The notes below the pieces were generated by a model that had not been told where the DNA came from, ran no database searches, and saw only the letters and a program-made list of their open reading frames with translations. This document shows positions 10,165 through 21,640 of a DNA stretch of 64,000 nt, in pieces. How positions within the stretch are numbered: position 1 is the first letter of the stretch; every line of letters starts with the position of its first letter. The stretch lies in contig CM068380.1 of assembly GCA_034770075.1 (NCBI GenBank), positions 42,018,518-42,082,517 on the forward strand, in the 5' to 3' direction. The position numbers were made by a program, and so were the translations under genes. The DNA comes from Aralia elata (lineage: Eukaryota > Streptophyta > Magnoliopsida > Apiales > Araliaceae).

Positions 10165-10359
10165 ATTTACTAATTTTTTATGCTAAGATAATTGTATTAT
10201 TTGTTTGAGTAATCTTAATCTAATGGGACGTCACTCAAGTCGCGTGGTAGGGTGGAACGTTGTAGTCGTGAGAAAGGCGTTGTTAGTTCTGTATTCCTTT
10301 GTAAATCTTTGACAGACGTGCTAAAAAGAGATTAGTCTTATAGATTATATGAGAGTTTG

Positions 10360-11151
10360 ATGCTTCGAACGTTAGGCATTGGCCCTAGTACCTTTAGTGC
10401 TAGGAAAGATAAGAAAATGAAAGATAATGTTAAAAACACTTCTGAAATTGCTTATAGAAATCTTGAAGAATATTTAAAAAATTGGTCTTTACCTAAGGTT
10501 AAACCTAATCATGTCTATCAAATTGGACTATTTGATCTTGAATCAAAAACTGTTATTAAAACCATTGAAAGAATAATTCCCATTTCTGATGTTAATGAAG
10601 TAATCAGATTATTAAACAAAGATATTAAAGACTACCAGGAAGATTATAGTTTTCTACATCTTGGATGTGTCTCTATTGGTTTAAAACCTTTAACAAGAAA
10701 AGGACTTCATACTAGTCTTTGCCTTACCTTGCGAGATGTTAGGCATAATCGGTTCACATATTCCTTATTAGGAGTCGTACAAACTAGTTTATGTAACGGC
10801 CCGGTTTATTTTAACTATTATCCAAACTTTGAAGTTTCGTTAACTAATAAACATCTTCTAGATGTCTTAACCTTAAATGTTGAAGCTAAGGGTTATGATA
10901 TGAAATTAAGTGTTGAAAATATTGCTCTCATCTATAGAGTCTGTTTTAAAGTGTTAAACACTCTTGCTCCCAAAGCTAAAAGATTTGATATCAAGGGTAA
11001 AACTACTCTTTTTGAGACTAATATGTCTAACTCAAAATTAACTATTCCCAAAACCCTTACCTGGTCTGATATTCAATTACTAGAAAAATGGATAATAATT
11101 GGTGCAGCTCTGCCTGAACCAGAAAAAAATAGTAATCGGGATGTTGAATAA
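10360..11151 (+). pseudogene. Caulimovirid movement protein region
   Basis: A 263-codon frame starts at ATG 10360. Its middle and C-terminal part carries the recognisable viral movement-protein pattern: a KPLTRKG motif, then a block around LCNGPVYFN, then a hydrophobic block with YPNFEVSL. This family makes tubules or modifies plasmodesmata so that virus passes from cell to cell. The TAA at 11149 is in frame with more open sequence downstream to 11889, so the viral frame probably once continued; this is one of several breaks. No replication-competent copy is implied: the neighbouring segments have stops and shifts, and no intact reverse transcriptase is present. Confidence 0.7.
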
Positions 11152-12300
11152 ATTGTTGAAACTCCTGATGGTAATGTTGAAATTTATTTTGGTCAGTCTA
11201 ATAAAGTGACAAAGTTTCATATAACTAATTTTGAGAAAAATAGTTCTTCAGCCTCTACTTATTCGGTTATTCCTTCAAGTAGAGCTTCAAACTCGTCTAT
11301 TCCTCCCTATATTCCTGATAGGAATTTCTCCCAGAAAGGAGTAGATGCTAAAAGTGACAGTGTAATTCGAACTTATCAGTCTCCTCATCAGATCTCTCAT
11401 GGGATTTATAAATCAAAATCTGTTAGGATTGAATCACCTTCTCCTTTAGAAATTGGTTTCTCAATCAATGTGATTGAATTGGTTAATAACAATGAACCTG
11501 AATTCATCATTGATAGAAAAGCTATAAATGATGAGTTTCAAGCAGAGAAAAATAAAAATTTTCGTTATTGGTCTTTTAAAATCTATTCTAAACAAGAATT
11601 GGCTTTATTCAAAGAAGAATTTTATACTTATTTGGAAACAAATAAAGTTATTATTCTTTTTATAGATTGGTTTTTCACCCATAAAAGTCTTACAGACAAA
11701 AAGATTGGTATGATTGAAAGTTTTTATAAAACTTGGGAGACAGTTGATGGAAAGAAAATCAAATCACTCCATCCTACTACTGAAACTCCTTTTATTTTAA
11801 AAAAATTCTGCAGGAAATATAATTGTTGCAAATGCTTTTACAGATCTTTTTTTCAATTGATGATAGGACTAATCTTAATAAGGTCATGAGGCAAAATAAT
11901 TATTCAAATGTTTGTCTTCAAATGGTTAGTCAACAATTGACTAGGATTGAAGATAAAGTTGATAACATCAGAGATTCTGTTAAGTCTTAGTCTATTCCTT
12001 TAAAAAGAATTGATCCGGTTATTATTAAACCCCCTCTTGCTAACATTAAGTTCAATTTAACCCCTAAAAGGGATGAAGAATTTCTTCAAAAATTGGTTGC
12101 TCAATTATCTGATTTGAAGATAAAGGATGGTCCTTCTTCTCAAAACAATTTTTTGTCATTAATAAAGACACCTCTGATTCTGAGTCTGAATATGGTCATT
12201 TAGACAAAATTTCTGATCACTTCACTAAGCTTGGTGAAAAAATTATTCTTTTACCTTTAAATAATATCTTATAAAATTCCTTTGGTCTTAATAAGATCGA
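11152..12300 (+). pseudogene. Pararetrovirus polyprotein downstream of the movement protein, decayed
   Basis: Open sequence continues in the movement-protein frame from 11152 to 11889. It then shifts to another frame near 11840-11880 and has stops near 11988 and 12200. The content is Ser/Pro-rich, then charged, with no zinc knuckle or protease visible. The right boundary is approximate because it merges with the following LTR-like sequence. Confidence 0.5.
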
Positions 12301-12309
12301 TTTTGACAC

Positions 12310-15226
12310 TAACCATTCCTTATTCATTGAACATTTCAAACTGTACATATATACCAAAACTATCAACATAATTTTATACAACTTCTAATTTTAGAAAATG
12401 TATTCTCTCGCATATCTTCTAATCTTCATCGTCCAGATAGCAAGTAATATCACATTATGTCCTTAACCTGCAAAATTTATGTTTTACAAGATTGAGCTCA
12501 ATAGCTCAGCAAATCTAACAGTTTTCATGCTTCACATAGCACAAAATTTCATGCTCATTTCATACATCATAATTCTAAACCATGCAATTTCATATGCTTG
12601 ATATATCTAATATATCACTTATCACATATAGTCTAAGTTCCATAACTCAATCAATTTAGTCATAGTTTGACTTTCACATTTCATAAAGCATAACATGCAA
12701 TTCAACATATTCATTAAGATCACATTATATATCCAACAATAAGTTCATACAGCACATAGGAACTGAAAGACTTGCCTTGTACGTAGATTACAACTTATAG
12801 CTACCTGTGCTTCACGTATCCTACATGGTTTTAATCCACACATAGGCACACATCAATCATACATTCAAAACACATACATAGATCACATTGATTTAATGAA
12901 ATCATTAGTTTATATTGACTCTTAATCTTTTCTTTAGTTTACTAATTTTAAAACTAATTTAATTCATACTTTATTAAGTCAATATGTGCATAGCTAGATG
13001 GGACACCATTTGGGTCTCCTAATATAGCATAAGTAACTCATCTACACATGCCCCTAGGTCTGGTTTAACAAACAAAGCTTTTTGGCAACTCTGCCTGGGA
13101 GTGGCGCGGTCGCGCCACTCCCTTTCAGGGCCAGAACTGAGTTGTTTCTAACTCTGTTCCATCTCTATCTTACTAGGGTCCTTCAATCGTAGCATACAAC
13201 ATATATACACAGGTTTTTAAGTTATACATGCTCAATGTAGTTATTTAGTTTACATTATCTCTTAGCCCACTCTTGTTTCATTTTTATTGAGAATTCTCTT
13301 TTGAATCCTTCGAAATCTTAGCTTATATTAAACTTTGTTTATTTCTTATAGTGTTTGATCCATTTGAATTAAAACACTATTTAAGTACCTTAACTATCAA
13401 TCACAGTATGTCGATGCTTAAACGTCATACGCACATTTGGTCTTTTACAAGTACTCAAGTGATACACTCGTGTGTACGCTTAACATTTCATTACGTTCAT
13501 TACATTTTCCTTAAATCAACTTCTACATTGATTAGTGTTAAGCATATTTATTTTTCATAGTATTTATCTTTTATAACTTAAAACAACGTCTTTTATTATC
13601 GGGAGCATTGCATGTAGTATACGCGAACGCCCAACGCCCTGTAATTGCCTTTGAATACACAATAGTCCTAAAAATAGCCAATTTTAGCCCTATTCCTGAC
13701 CTCAAATCTCAAAGATTAAAGAATAAAAGTCCTAGGTCTACTCTTCCTCTTTCCAGATCATCTTGAATCGCCCCAATTGGAGTTCGTATGCAAAAGTTAT
13801 GTCCATTTTACTACATGAGGTCAAAGTAGTCACACCTGACACTGTTTAGGCATAGTCGCGCCCAAAATTATCGTGTGGGCAGCGCGACAGTGCCTAATCA
13901 GCAGAGTATTCTCTGCCCACTTTGCCAAAATTTCCAGATTTTGTCTATTTGACGCGCCTACTTCAAATTCTCATAACTTCTTCACCCGATATCGGAATTA
14001 ATTCGTTCTCAAGGCTATGGAAAGTTTATAACATCTACTATACATCCCCCGAATGAAATAATTTTTAAGGTTCTTTAACAAATAATTACATAGACTCAAA
14101 AGTCCATGTTATTTATAGTTTTCATTCAAAACATAATTGGTTTAAATTCGTAAAATTGCTTTGTGACTTAGTTTGATTCACCCAAACATCGTAGAACATA
14201 TAGTAATACATGTATAATTGCTTCTTGGCTCACCATCTTAGCTATTTATTAGTTTTTAACAAGATTTTCTCATTCAAGCAGTTTATCAAATACTTAACGT
14301 GCGTTCTTCGTTTTTATAGATTTCATAGACATTTGTTTGTTGATTATCTAGGATTTCATCATGGAAATCCTCCAACCTTGTTTCTCCTCACAACAACAAC
14401 TAGGCTCCATATTTCTAAGTTATATAATAACAACAATTACATAACTTAAGCTGTACATCATAACTTTTTATTCATTCTTCTACTTTCAATTTCAATTCTT
14501 TAGAAGAAAAGGAAGAGAGGAATTGATGGATTGAATTGAGTCCTTACCTTAGTTTGGGTTTGATGTTTGCCAATTAAATCTTTGTTCCTTTAATTTTCGT
14601 TCATTCTTGTTAGTTTTCACACAATTTGTTTTTTTTTACTTGGGAGCTTTGTCTGGTGAGAGAGTAGAAAGAGAGAAACGAAATTGGGAATGGGAGAGGA
14701 GGATGAATGAACTGATAATCCTTTGCCTTGCCTAGCTTTGCTGAGTGTTAAACTAGGACTTCAATTGATAGGCACCTCCTACTTAGAAATACTCAGCTCT
14801 TTAAATTGCTAGCACCTCCTGCTGAGCCTTATTAAGTGACTCAGCCTCATGCTCCCAGTTCATGCCTCCTTTAATTACTAGCAGCTCATGCTTACTTAAA
14901 TCATACCCTCCGTACTTATCGCGTAATAGTACATTACGCGCATATGTACCCTAATATTATCGAAAATTAAATAATTAAATATTTTTAAAAAGTACGAAAA
15001 TTATTTTAATATATTCCTTATTTATTCAATAAGAATAAATTTACTTATTCATTACCAATATATACGTAAATATATTGAACCTTGTTTACTCATTCACTTA
15101 CAAAAATCATATATTGTACAATACTTATTCATTTATGCATTACAATTCACACATTATTTCACATAATAATAATTTTATTTATTTAAATTCTTACTTTAAT
15201 ATACTTCGAAAATTCGAAACGTCACA
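12310..15226 (-). repeat. Chromovirus-type LTR, probably solo or truncated
   Basis: On the - strand it starts TGTGACGTTTCGAATTTTCG at 15226. About 2.5 kb later comes a GCTGAGCTATTGAGCTC stretch followed by TTTTGCAGG, a pattern also found near the 3' end of the Tekay-like LTR in this window (near 20820-20875). No coding sequence is present. The far end is uncertain: I do not find the usual GGGCGTCACA end and no target duplication, so it may be truncated. It lies between two pararetrovirus pieces of opposite orientation. Confidence 0.5.
13097..13122. repeat. Perfect 12-bp-arm palindrome in the LTR
   Basis: GGGAGTGGCGCG (13097-13108), GT, then CGCGCCACTCCC (13111-13122). It stands out against the AT-rich surroundings. 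A second GC-rich inverted pair is at 13856-13863 and 13877-13887 (TCGCGCCC and GGGCAGCGCGA). Confidence 0.9.
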
Positions 15227-15231
15227 GCCAC

Positions 15232-15743
15232 ACAATATATACAAGAGGAGATCAGTTACAAGATTTCGAAGTAAGAAAACTAAAAAGAGAAAAGAAAAGA
15301 GAGTCTAAGGAAAATAATGATTACAACTGAGGATCGAGCCTCTATTTATACAAGGTTATTAGCCATAAAAAACAAAACCTCAATAATGGAGGGATCTAGC
15401 TTTTAGCTTTAATAAAGTAGCTTTAATAAAGTAACTTTATTAAAGTAACCTTAATAAAGTAGTTTTAATAAAGGAATTTTGTCCTTTTAGTCTTTTTCTC
15501 CCGTGGATGAGGTGTCTAGGACTTTCTTCCTGCTTTTAGCTTCTTGTCTTTTAGCTTTTTCCTTTTCTTTAAGACAGAGGTCGACACGTGCATGTATGTC
15601 TGGCTGAGTATCCAAGTCTGGATCATCCGAATCTTCACCATTGATGATCTTTTGCATTTTATCATTAAATTTTTCTGCCGTCTTATTATTTGTTTCTTTT
15701 GTATCTGACGAGATTGAGTAATGATGACTACTATACGTTGGGC
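15232..15743 (-). pseudogene. Inverted fragment of the same pararetrovirus (promoter region and coding tail)
   Basis: Read on the - strand, it holds the acidic, Lys-rich coding tail (same sequence type as 9480-9661) with its stop. It then holds a shorter 14-bp array (about 15405-15480), the TATAAATAG box and sequence matching 9880-9985. It ends at 15232 against the chromovirus-type LTR. It is a second, diverged copy, not a duplicate of the first. Confidence 0.75.
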
Positions 15744-15905
15744 AATATACCATCAAGATATATGTCAAGCTTATTATATTCCTGTAATAGTAATTCACTA
15801 GTGAACTTTTTACAAAGCTTCTTTGTGAAGGTTGAAAGAATTTCATAGAGAAAAGGATACTAAGAGGTGTGTACTGAAACAAAAACTGAAATTCACGATC
15901 TATTC
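15744..15905. repeat. Unclassified repeat, paralogue of the insertion site at 49983/60176
   Basis: The sequence from GCAATATACCATCAAGATAT to GTACTGAAACAAAAACT matches 49932-49983 joined to 60181-60287, with small differences. It is therefore an uninterrupted copy of the sequence into which the young Ogre-like element inserted. I do not recognise what it is. Confidence 0.8.
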
Positions 15906-16019
15906 AAAACATTAGTTATAAAAAAAATTAATTATGTAATAACAATTATAATTAAAATAGGATAGTTTTTTATTGAGTTATTATGTGCATACATATTAAT
16001 TTCTTTGTAACTAAAGAAT

Positions 16020-16279
16020 TTAACTTTGTTTGCAATTTGGGTCAGGTTCACCAAGTTGGTTCGACTACTATCTAAAAAGAGATGATCATGGCTATGTTCC
16101 TAGTTTATTTAGCATTTTATAAAGGATGGTCATTTTCTTATTCACATTGCATATTGGGCAGCTATTACTGCCATGGAGTCTAACTCTTCTTGTATTTCTA
16201 CTACTACCAATCGGGTTAGGGCAAGCCTTTATAAGTTAGATGTTCTCCCAAAAATTAAAGTGTTTCTTTGGAGAGCATG
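16020..16279 (+). pseudogene. LINE fragment with RT-associated zinc-binding region
   Basis: The translation near 16215-16279 gives LYKLDVLPKIKVFLWRAC, the typical start of the zf-RVT region found after the reverse transcriptase of plant LINEs and their relatives. Upstream frames have stops. It is cut at 16280 by an LTR start. Confidence 0.65.
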
Positions 16280-16750
16280 TGTAGACACCCAAATTTGGCA
16301 TTTTAAGTTAGAAATAAAGAAAAACACTAAAAAAAGGAGAAATTTGAATAACATAGCATTCTGGGGTCTAAAACAACAAAAACAGGTAAAACCAAGGGAA
16401 GAAAAGAGAGAAAAGAACCACTCAACTGACCTATGTGTTCACCCATAGGAATAGGGCCCAAACTGCGTATGCATACGTGGCTCAGAGCCAAAGCCGCATA
16501 GGCATACGCGGCTTGCCCATTGAATTCCTTTTAACATTATTTATTTCTTGTTCCTTCATTTCATGCACAAGAAAGAGAGAAACAGAATAGCTTCCTAGTG
16601 AGAGAAAAGCACGAAAATACTTAGAGAAACAGAAATATAGAGAGAAACAACTAAAAAAATCAAAATCATTCATCTCATCTTCAATCCAAATCACAAAAGA
16701 GGGAGCAATGACGCCAATCTATACATTCAAAGCCACTATTCTTCTCACAA
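16280..16750 (+). repeat. Diverged, truncated LTR of an Ogre-like relative
   Basis: It starts TGTAGACACCCAAATTTGGC, matching the Ogre-like LTR start over 15 bases, and then diverges. It has the same style of GC-rich palindromes (CGTATGCATACG at 16466-16477 and an imperfect 22-bp one at 16492-16513 with AGCCGC/GCGGCT ends), followed by a purine-rich GAGAGAAA leader. No 3' end or partner was found. Confidence 0.5.
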
Positions 16751-17338
16751 TTCACGTTTATTCTTAAACTTAAGTTTTTTCGCATATTTCATCCTCAACT
16801 TATATATTTTCTTATATTAGTTTCAAAATATAGCAACTTTTCACGTTTAGTACCTAGCTTATAGTTCTTTTAGATTTAGTCCTCAATCAACCTATATTTA
16901 TTGTTCATGTTTAGTCCCCTTTAATGGCTCTTTTTTTTTATAATGTTGAATTGAAATTGCACAAATTATAAAGTCTGAGAATGAAATGTATGGGGATAAA
17001 AAGTTAATTAGAAGATCAAACATAAAAAACAACTATACTTTGAGGACTAATGAAAAATCATCCCTAATTATAATTTGATTTGAGGGCACGGGAGGTGAGG
17101 GACACCTCACGTTCTTGCGTGAGATGCCCCTTATTATAACAATATTATGAAAATTTATAAAACGCCCTTTTGTACATAACATTATATAAAGGGTGTATTC
17201 AATTACACAAAATGATGTCGTTTTGCATGATAGCTTACGCAATTATATGCAGTGTCCATAATCTCCCTTTTGCCTTATAATTTTAAACTAGGGGGTATGC
17301 TTGGTATATCATTTAAGAGGGTATGCTCTTGATCCGTT

Positions 17339-17387
<49 letters not shown>

Positions 17388-17675
17388 CATTCAATAATAG
17401 TAGCAGCCAATTTCAAAGCACTGGGTTTTCAATAAGAAAAGTAATAAGGTAGCAATCTAATATAATAAATTCTAATTATGTAATTATTAAGTGATTACAT
17501 AATTACTTTGTAGTTAAGTAATTTATAAAGGCTTTGTAAAACTTTAACTGGTTATTAGTAAAGGCTTTCCATTATCAGTAGAGGTTTGTAAAGTTGAGAA
17601 CTATTACTTTGTAATTAATTAGTAAGCACGAGATTAGGTTTTGAATTAATGTAGGAAAAGCAATCTTTCACTTAA
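16751..17675. other. Non-coding AT-rich sequence
   Basis: No coding frame is recognisable. It includes an (AT)n run at 17340-17383. The segment 17500-17650 recurs at about 37235-37390 on the other side of the chromovirus insertion. Confidence 0.6.
17340..17383. repeat. (AT)n microsatellite
   Basis: About 21 uninterrupted AT units. Confidence 0.97.
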
Positions 17676-18017
17676 TGTAATATTCCGAACCCTAATAAGA
17701 TTTGTATATGTAAATTATTTGTCTATTAAAAGAAATTTCATTCGACTTTGTGTTATGTGATTGTACATTTTATTTAAGAATTAAGTCAAATAATTTTTTT
17801 TTCGCCAAACAGTTATGTTGTGCTTACACGGACAAAATGATTTGTCGTGCTTCCGACGATTTCACCGAGAAGCGTCTCGGCAAATTATTTTTGTAAGTTG
17901 TTGTGTCGTGCATGGAAATAAAGTGATTTGTCGTGTTTCAGAGATAATATAATATTATATTAACTGATAAAAATCTAAAATAAGTTAAATAGGGTTTAAA
18001 AGGATAAACTAAAGTAG

Positions 18018-18502
18018 AAACCCTAATTTGAAAACCCTAATTGGTAAAAGTAATCCGAATTGGTCAATTAAAACCCTAATAACTATACAAGAATCTTAAG
18101 TGATAGAATTAGATTCTAATTAATGAATCATAATATTAATTATGAATCATTGAACTTATATTAAAACCCTAATTCAAGATTTAAACCCTAAAACCCTAAT
18201 TTGATTCAATAACACTAAATTATGAAACGATAAACCTTAATTATGATATATTAGATTAATTAAGGTATTAATAAACCTAATTAAACATCCTAAACATGAT
18301 TAGTAAAAATTTAGGTTTAATTAGTAAGTAAATAAATCAAAAATAAAATTTAAACCAATAGAAATTGAGCTAGGAGTGTGCAAGCTTGTGCTCAACACAC
18401 TCCAGCACAAGTAGGTCATTTAGATCAGATAGGTGTAGCACAAATATCAAGGCTAGATATTTGTGGAGGCCAAATTTGGAAAAAGAACCCTAAAAACCCT
18501 AA
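18018..18502 (+). promoter_or_regulatory. Telo-box cluster in the chromovirus U3
   Basis: AAACCCTAA occurs at about 18018, 18032, 18070, 18164, 18183, 18190 and 18494, with another near 18653 after the TATA box. GAACCCTAA forms lie near 17687 and 18485. The cluster is repeated in the 3' LTR. The telo-box is a known plant cis-element bound by telomere-repeat-binding (TRB) proteins. Confidence 0.8.
18373..18411 (+). repeat. Interleaved inverted repeats (alternative hairpins)
   Basis: The order is GGAGTGTG (18373-18380), CTTGTGCT (18385-18392), CACACTCC (18396-18403), AGCACAAG (18404-18411). The first pairs with the third and the second with the fourth. All four arms are unchanged in the 3' LTR (33881-33919), where only a linker base differs. 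Confidence 0.9.
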
Positions 18503-18513
18503 TTTGCAAATCC

Positions 18514-18521
18514 TATAAATA
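18514..18521 (+). promoter_or_regulatory. TATA box of the chromovirus LTR
   Basis: TATAAATA, followed by an ordinary leader. The same sequence is in the 3' LTR near 34022. Confidence 0.7.
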
Positions 18522-19539
18522 GAACATCAAGCTGATTAGTTAAGCCACGCATTTTACAAAGCCTAAACACTTACAATCATACCATAACAAGCCTCTGCAA
18601 GTATAAGATCAGAATCAAAAGCCAGAGATCAAAAATCTAAGAAAAAGGTGCAAAACCCTAAATTTTATGCTAGATCTTTAAGGTTGAATTAGATGTTATG
18701 TTTTAGTATTTAGGAATGCTTATTAGTATGTTATTAAGTGATCTGGGCAGTTAAATCACGTTTACATAACATCTAGATATGAAAATTAAGCCAAAATAGT
18801 AAACTGTTCATGCAGCCCAGAAATGTCTGACAAGCAAGTTTGTCAGACGATTTTATTGGCTTAAATTATTTGTTTGATGTGTTTTATACCTTGTATGTGT
18901 AGTATGCCATGTTATCTGTAAGATCTAATTGATAGAAAGTTAAAAATATATCACAGTAGGAAGTTACTAACGGTCAAAACCCATTAACCGACCATGAGCG
19001 TTCTGCTTTTGGGCAACCTAGAAAAGTGAAGAACAGCTCTGATAGTGTTTGACAAGCGTTTAACCGGCCTAGATCTTGATCATGTGAGATAATTTATAAG
19101 GTTTTAAGGTTTGTAGTTGTTCTTTGTCATGTAATCTACAAGTTTAAACCAATAAATCACATAAAGCTAACATAGAACGAAAGTTATTAACGGTCAAACT
19201 ACGTTGACCGACCATGACTGACTGAGTTTCTAGGTAACTCAGAAACTCAAGAACAGTTGGTCCGGCTAGTTTGACCATGAATTATCTAGCATCAATTGAT
19301 GTTGTTTAAGTTGAACTTTAACATATCGTTATACACTATCATGTTGGCTACAACAACAAACAAAAATAACACACAAACAATAACCCAGCTTGGATTAATT
19401 TAAGGTCAAAAGTCACTGCTCAACATTGACCGGCTGTTCTTCATGAAGAACGCCTTTAGCGACGAAATTCATACTCAAACCCAAAATACTAAGAATTCTA
19501 TGAAGACTGTCGCTAAAGCCTTTTGCGACGATTTTAAAT

Positions 19540-20160
19540 AAAAATGAATAAAAATAATTAAATAAATTATAAATAAATATTAAAAAAATTCATATTAATT
19601 AATATTAAATATAAAAAATTCATTTTTAATTATAGTTAATAATTTTATTATTCTGATAAAATTTTTATATAATTATTTAATTTAATTAAATATTGAATTA
19701 TTTAATAAATATATTAAATAAATAATTTAAAAATAATATTAATGTATTTAAATTAGTTTAAATAATAATTAAATCCTTTAAAAATGTTACTAACTTTCTA
19801 AAATTATTATAAATAATAAATAAATTATTTTAAATAATATACTAAGTAATTGAAAATATTTTAAATGATAATTATATCATTTAAATATTAAACTAAGTTT
19901 TAAAAATTATTATAAATAATAATTATATCATTTAAATGATAAAATAAATTCTAAAAATATTATTAATGATTAAATAAATCATTATATAATATTTTAAGTA
20001 TTTAAAATTATTCTAAATGATAATTAAATCATTTAAAAATATTCCTAAGCTTGTAAAATTATTTAAAAATATTACCAAGCTTCTAAAAATTATTTAAAAA
20101 TAATATTAAGCTTATAAAAATATTATAAATGATAATTACATTATCTAAGCTAATATTTAA
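19540..20160. repeat. AT-rich imperfect repeats with ATGATAATTAAATCAT-type palindromes
   Basis: The motif ATGATAATTAAATCATTTAA and variants recur several times in a nearly GC-free block. The 3' LTR block (35020-35690) has an extra stretch near 35505-35545, so the repeat number differs between the two LTRs. Confidence 0.75.
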
Positions 20161-21473
20161 GCTTCCAAATGAAGTTTTATTGAACAACCTATGTGTTTAA
20201 CTGTCTAAAGTCACGACCGAGATACCGAATCAACGTCGGACCTTAACGAAGCTTATCTAAATTGACTCAATACATGTTATTATAAGTTCTAACGCTTACT
20301 ATTGGTGTACATAGACTACGTATGCTGATAGATCGTGTTAACATTAAATAAAAGATCTACGCTAAGGTAAGTCTTCTAACCTTGTTACATTTAAGCAAGT
20401 CTATTACATCTTGCTATCAATTATTGTGAAATTATTGCTTCTTGTTCAGCATAACTTAAGAAATGAATCATTATTCATATATTGTTTATTCGAGCGTAAA
20501 TTGTTGTGTCAAACCAAATTGTTTTGGTACGACATCTTATATTGAGAAATGGAACACCTTGATGTAAGGTGAACTAAAACACCTTGATATAAGGTGCCGG
20601 TAAATGTTGATTATATATCGACATAAAATTGTAGGATGATATGTATACTCCTAGGATATTGGTTAAGCTGATCCCCTACCAGATATCCGAAATCGAACGA
20701 TTCTAAGTCATTGAAGACTGATAGAACTAATTAAAATATATGGTTCATGTACAGAACTCTCATTATACATCATTAACATCTTTTAAATCAAACACATTGT
20801 GTTTACGTTTTCAAATGAACTTGCTGAGCATTTAAATTGTAGCTCATTCTTGCATATATCTTCTTTTGCAGTTTTAAATGATAATCCCGACACTTCTGGG
20901 ACACACAAAGGAAAATGACATGTTTACTAGTTTTATTTACTGTTTTTGAATAATTCAAGTCTTTTATAAGACTTTGTTGTAATAACTTAGTACTGAGAAC
21001 GATGTAACCGAACTTAATGATATGTAATATATTATCATCCTTTATTACATCGAATGCCTTATACTCTGATCTTTACTTTATTTAGCATAGTTGTACTAAG
21101 TAAATACAGTATCTATACAAACTATACATCTGAATGAGGGTATTTGAATGATATTAAAAGTCCTATAAGCTCTGAGGTTACACTTAATGAGCGCCGGTAA
21201 GGTGCTATCATTACCGGAATGCGCCCCTTAGTTCTATGGATAATCTTATCGTTAATACTGTGAATGTCAGATAGATAGAGAATATCGATATGAAAGAGGT
21301 ATTCATGAGATATGAATCTATACATTCAAGTGAGGAATTATCATCTGTTATGGGATACTGTGAACCTTGGATAGACAAAAGTCATATTTTATTGAATATT
21401 TATAGTTGTATAGTTTCACGTGAGCACCAGATCTGCTATAGGAAAGTGTAGAGAATTTTGGGGCGTCACAGGT

Positions 21474-21485
21474 TGGTATCAGAAC
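21474..21485 (+). promoter_or_regulatory. Primer-binding site, Met-tRNA type with one change
   Basis: TGGTATCAGAAC starts 3 bases after the LTR end. The usual sequence is TGGTATCAGAGC, so the copy has one substitution. Confidence 0.8.
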
Positions 21486-21640
21486 TGTAGATTATAGCTC
21501 TAAGGTAGTTAAGAATTACCTTAGGATATAGTCATTGAGTCCGTAAAATACTTAATTATACATAAAATAATCTTAAAAGCTTTATCTTATGTGTAAATTT
21601 GCTTCGCTTTAATACTAAACAACTAAAATTCTTTTGTAGG

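Larger units (their letters stand above)
17676..21470 (+). repeat. 5' LTR of the chromovirus
   Basis: 3795 bp, starting TGTAATATTCCGAACCC and ending GGGGCGTCACA. It carries a telo-box cluster, alternative hairpins and a TATA box in U3, an AT-rich repeat block at 19540-20160 and a long transcribed part. An inverted pair CTTTAGCGAC/GTCGCTAAAG is near 19453-19520. It is clearly alignable with the 3' LTR, with small indels. Confidence 0.95.

Noticed and set aside
12901..14449. Short plus-strand frames at 13351-13560 and 14210-14449 as genes
   Set aside because: They lie inside a non-coding LTR-like region, have no recognised domain and are of chance length for this composition.
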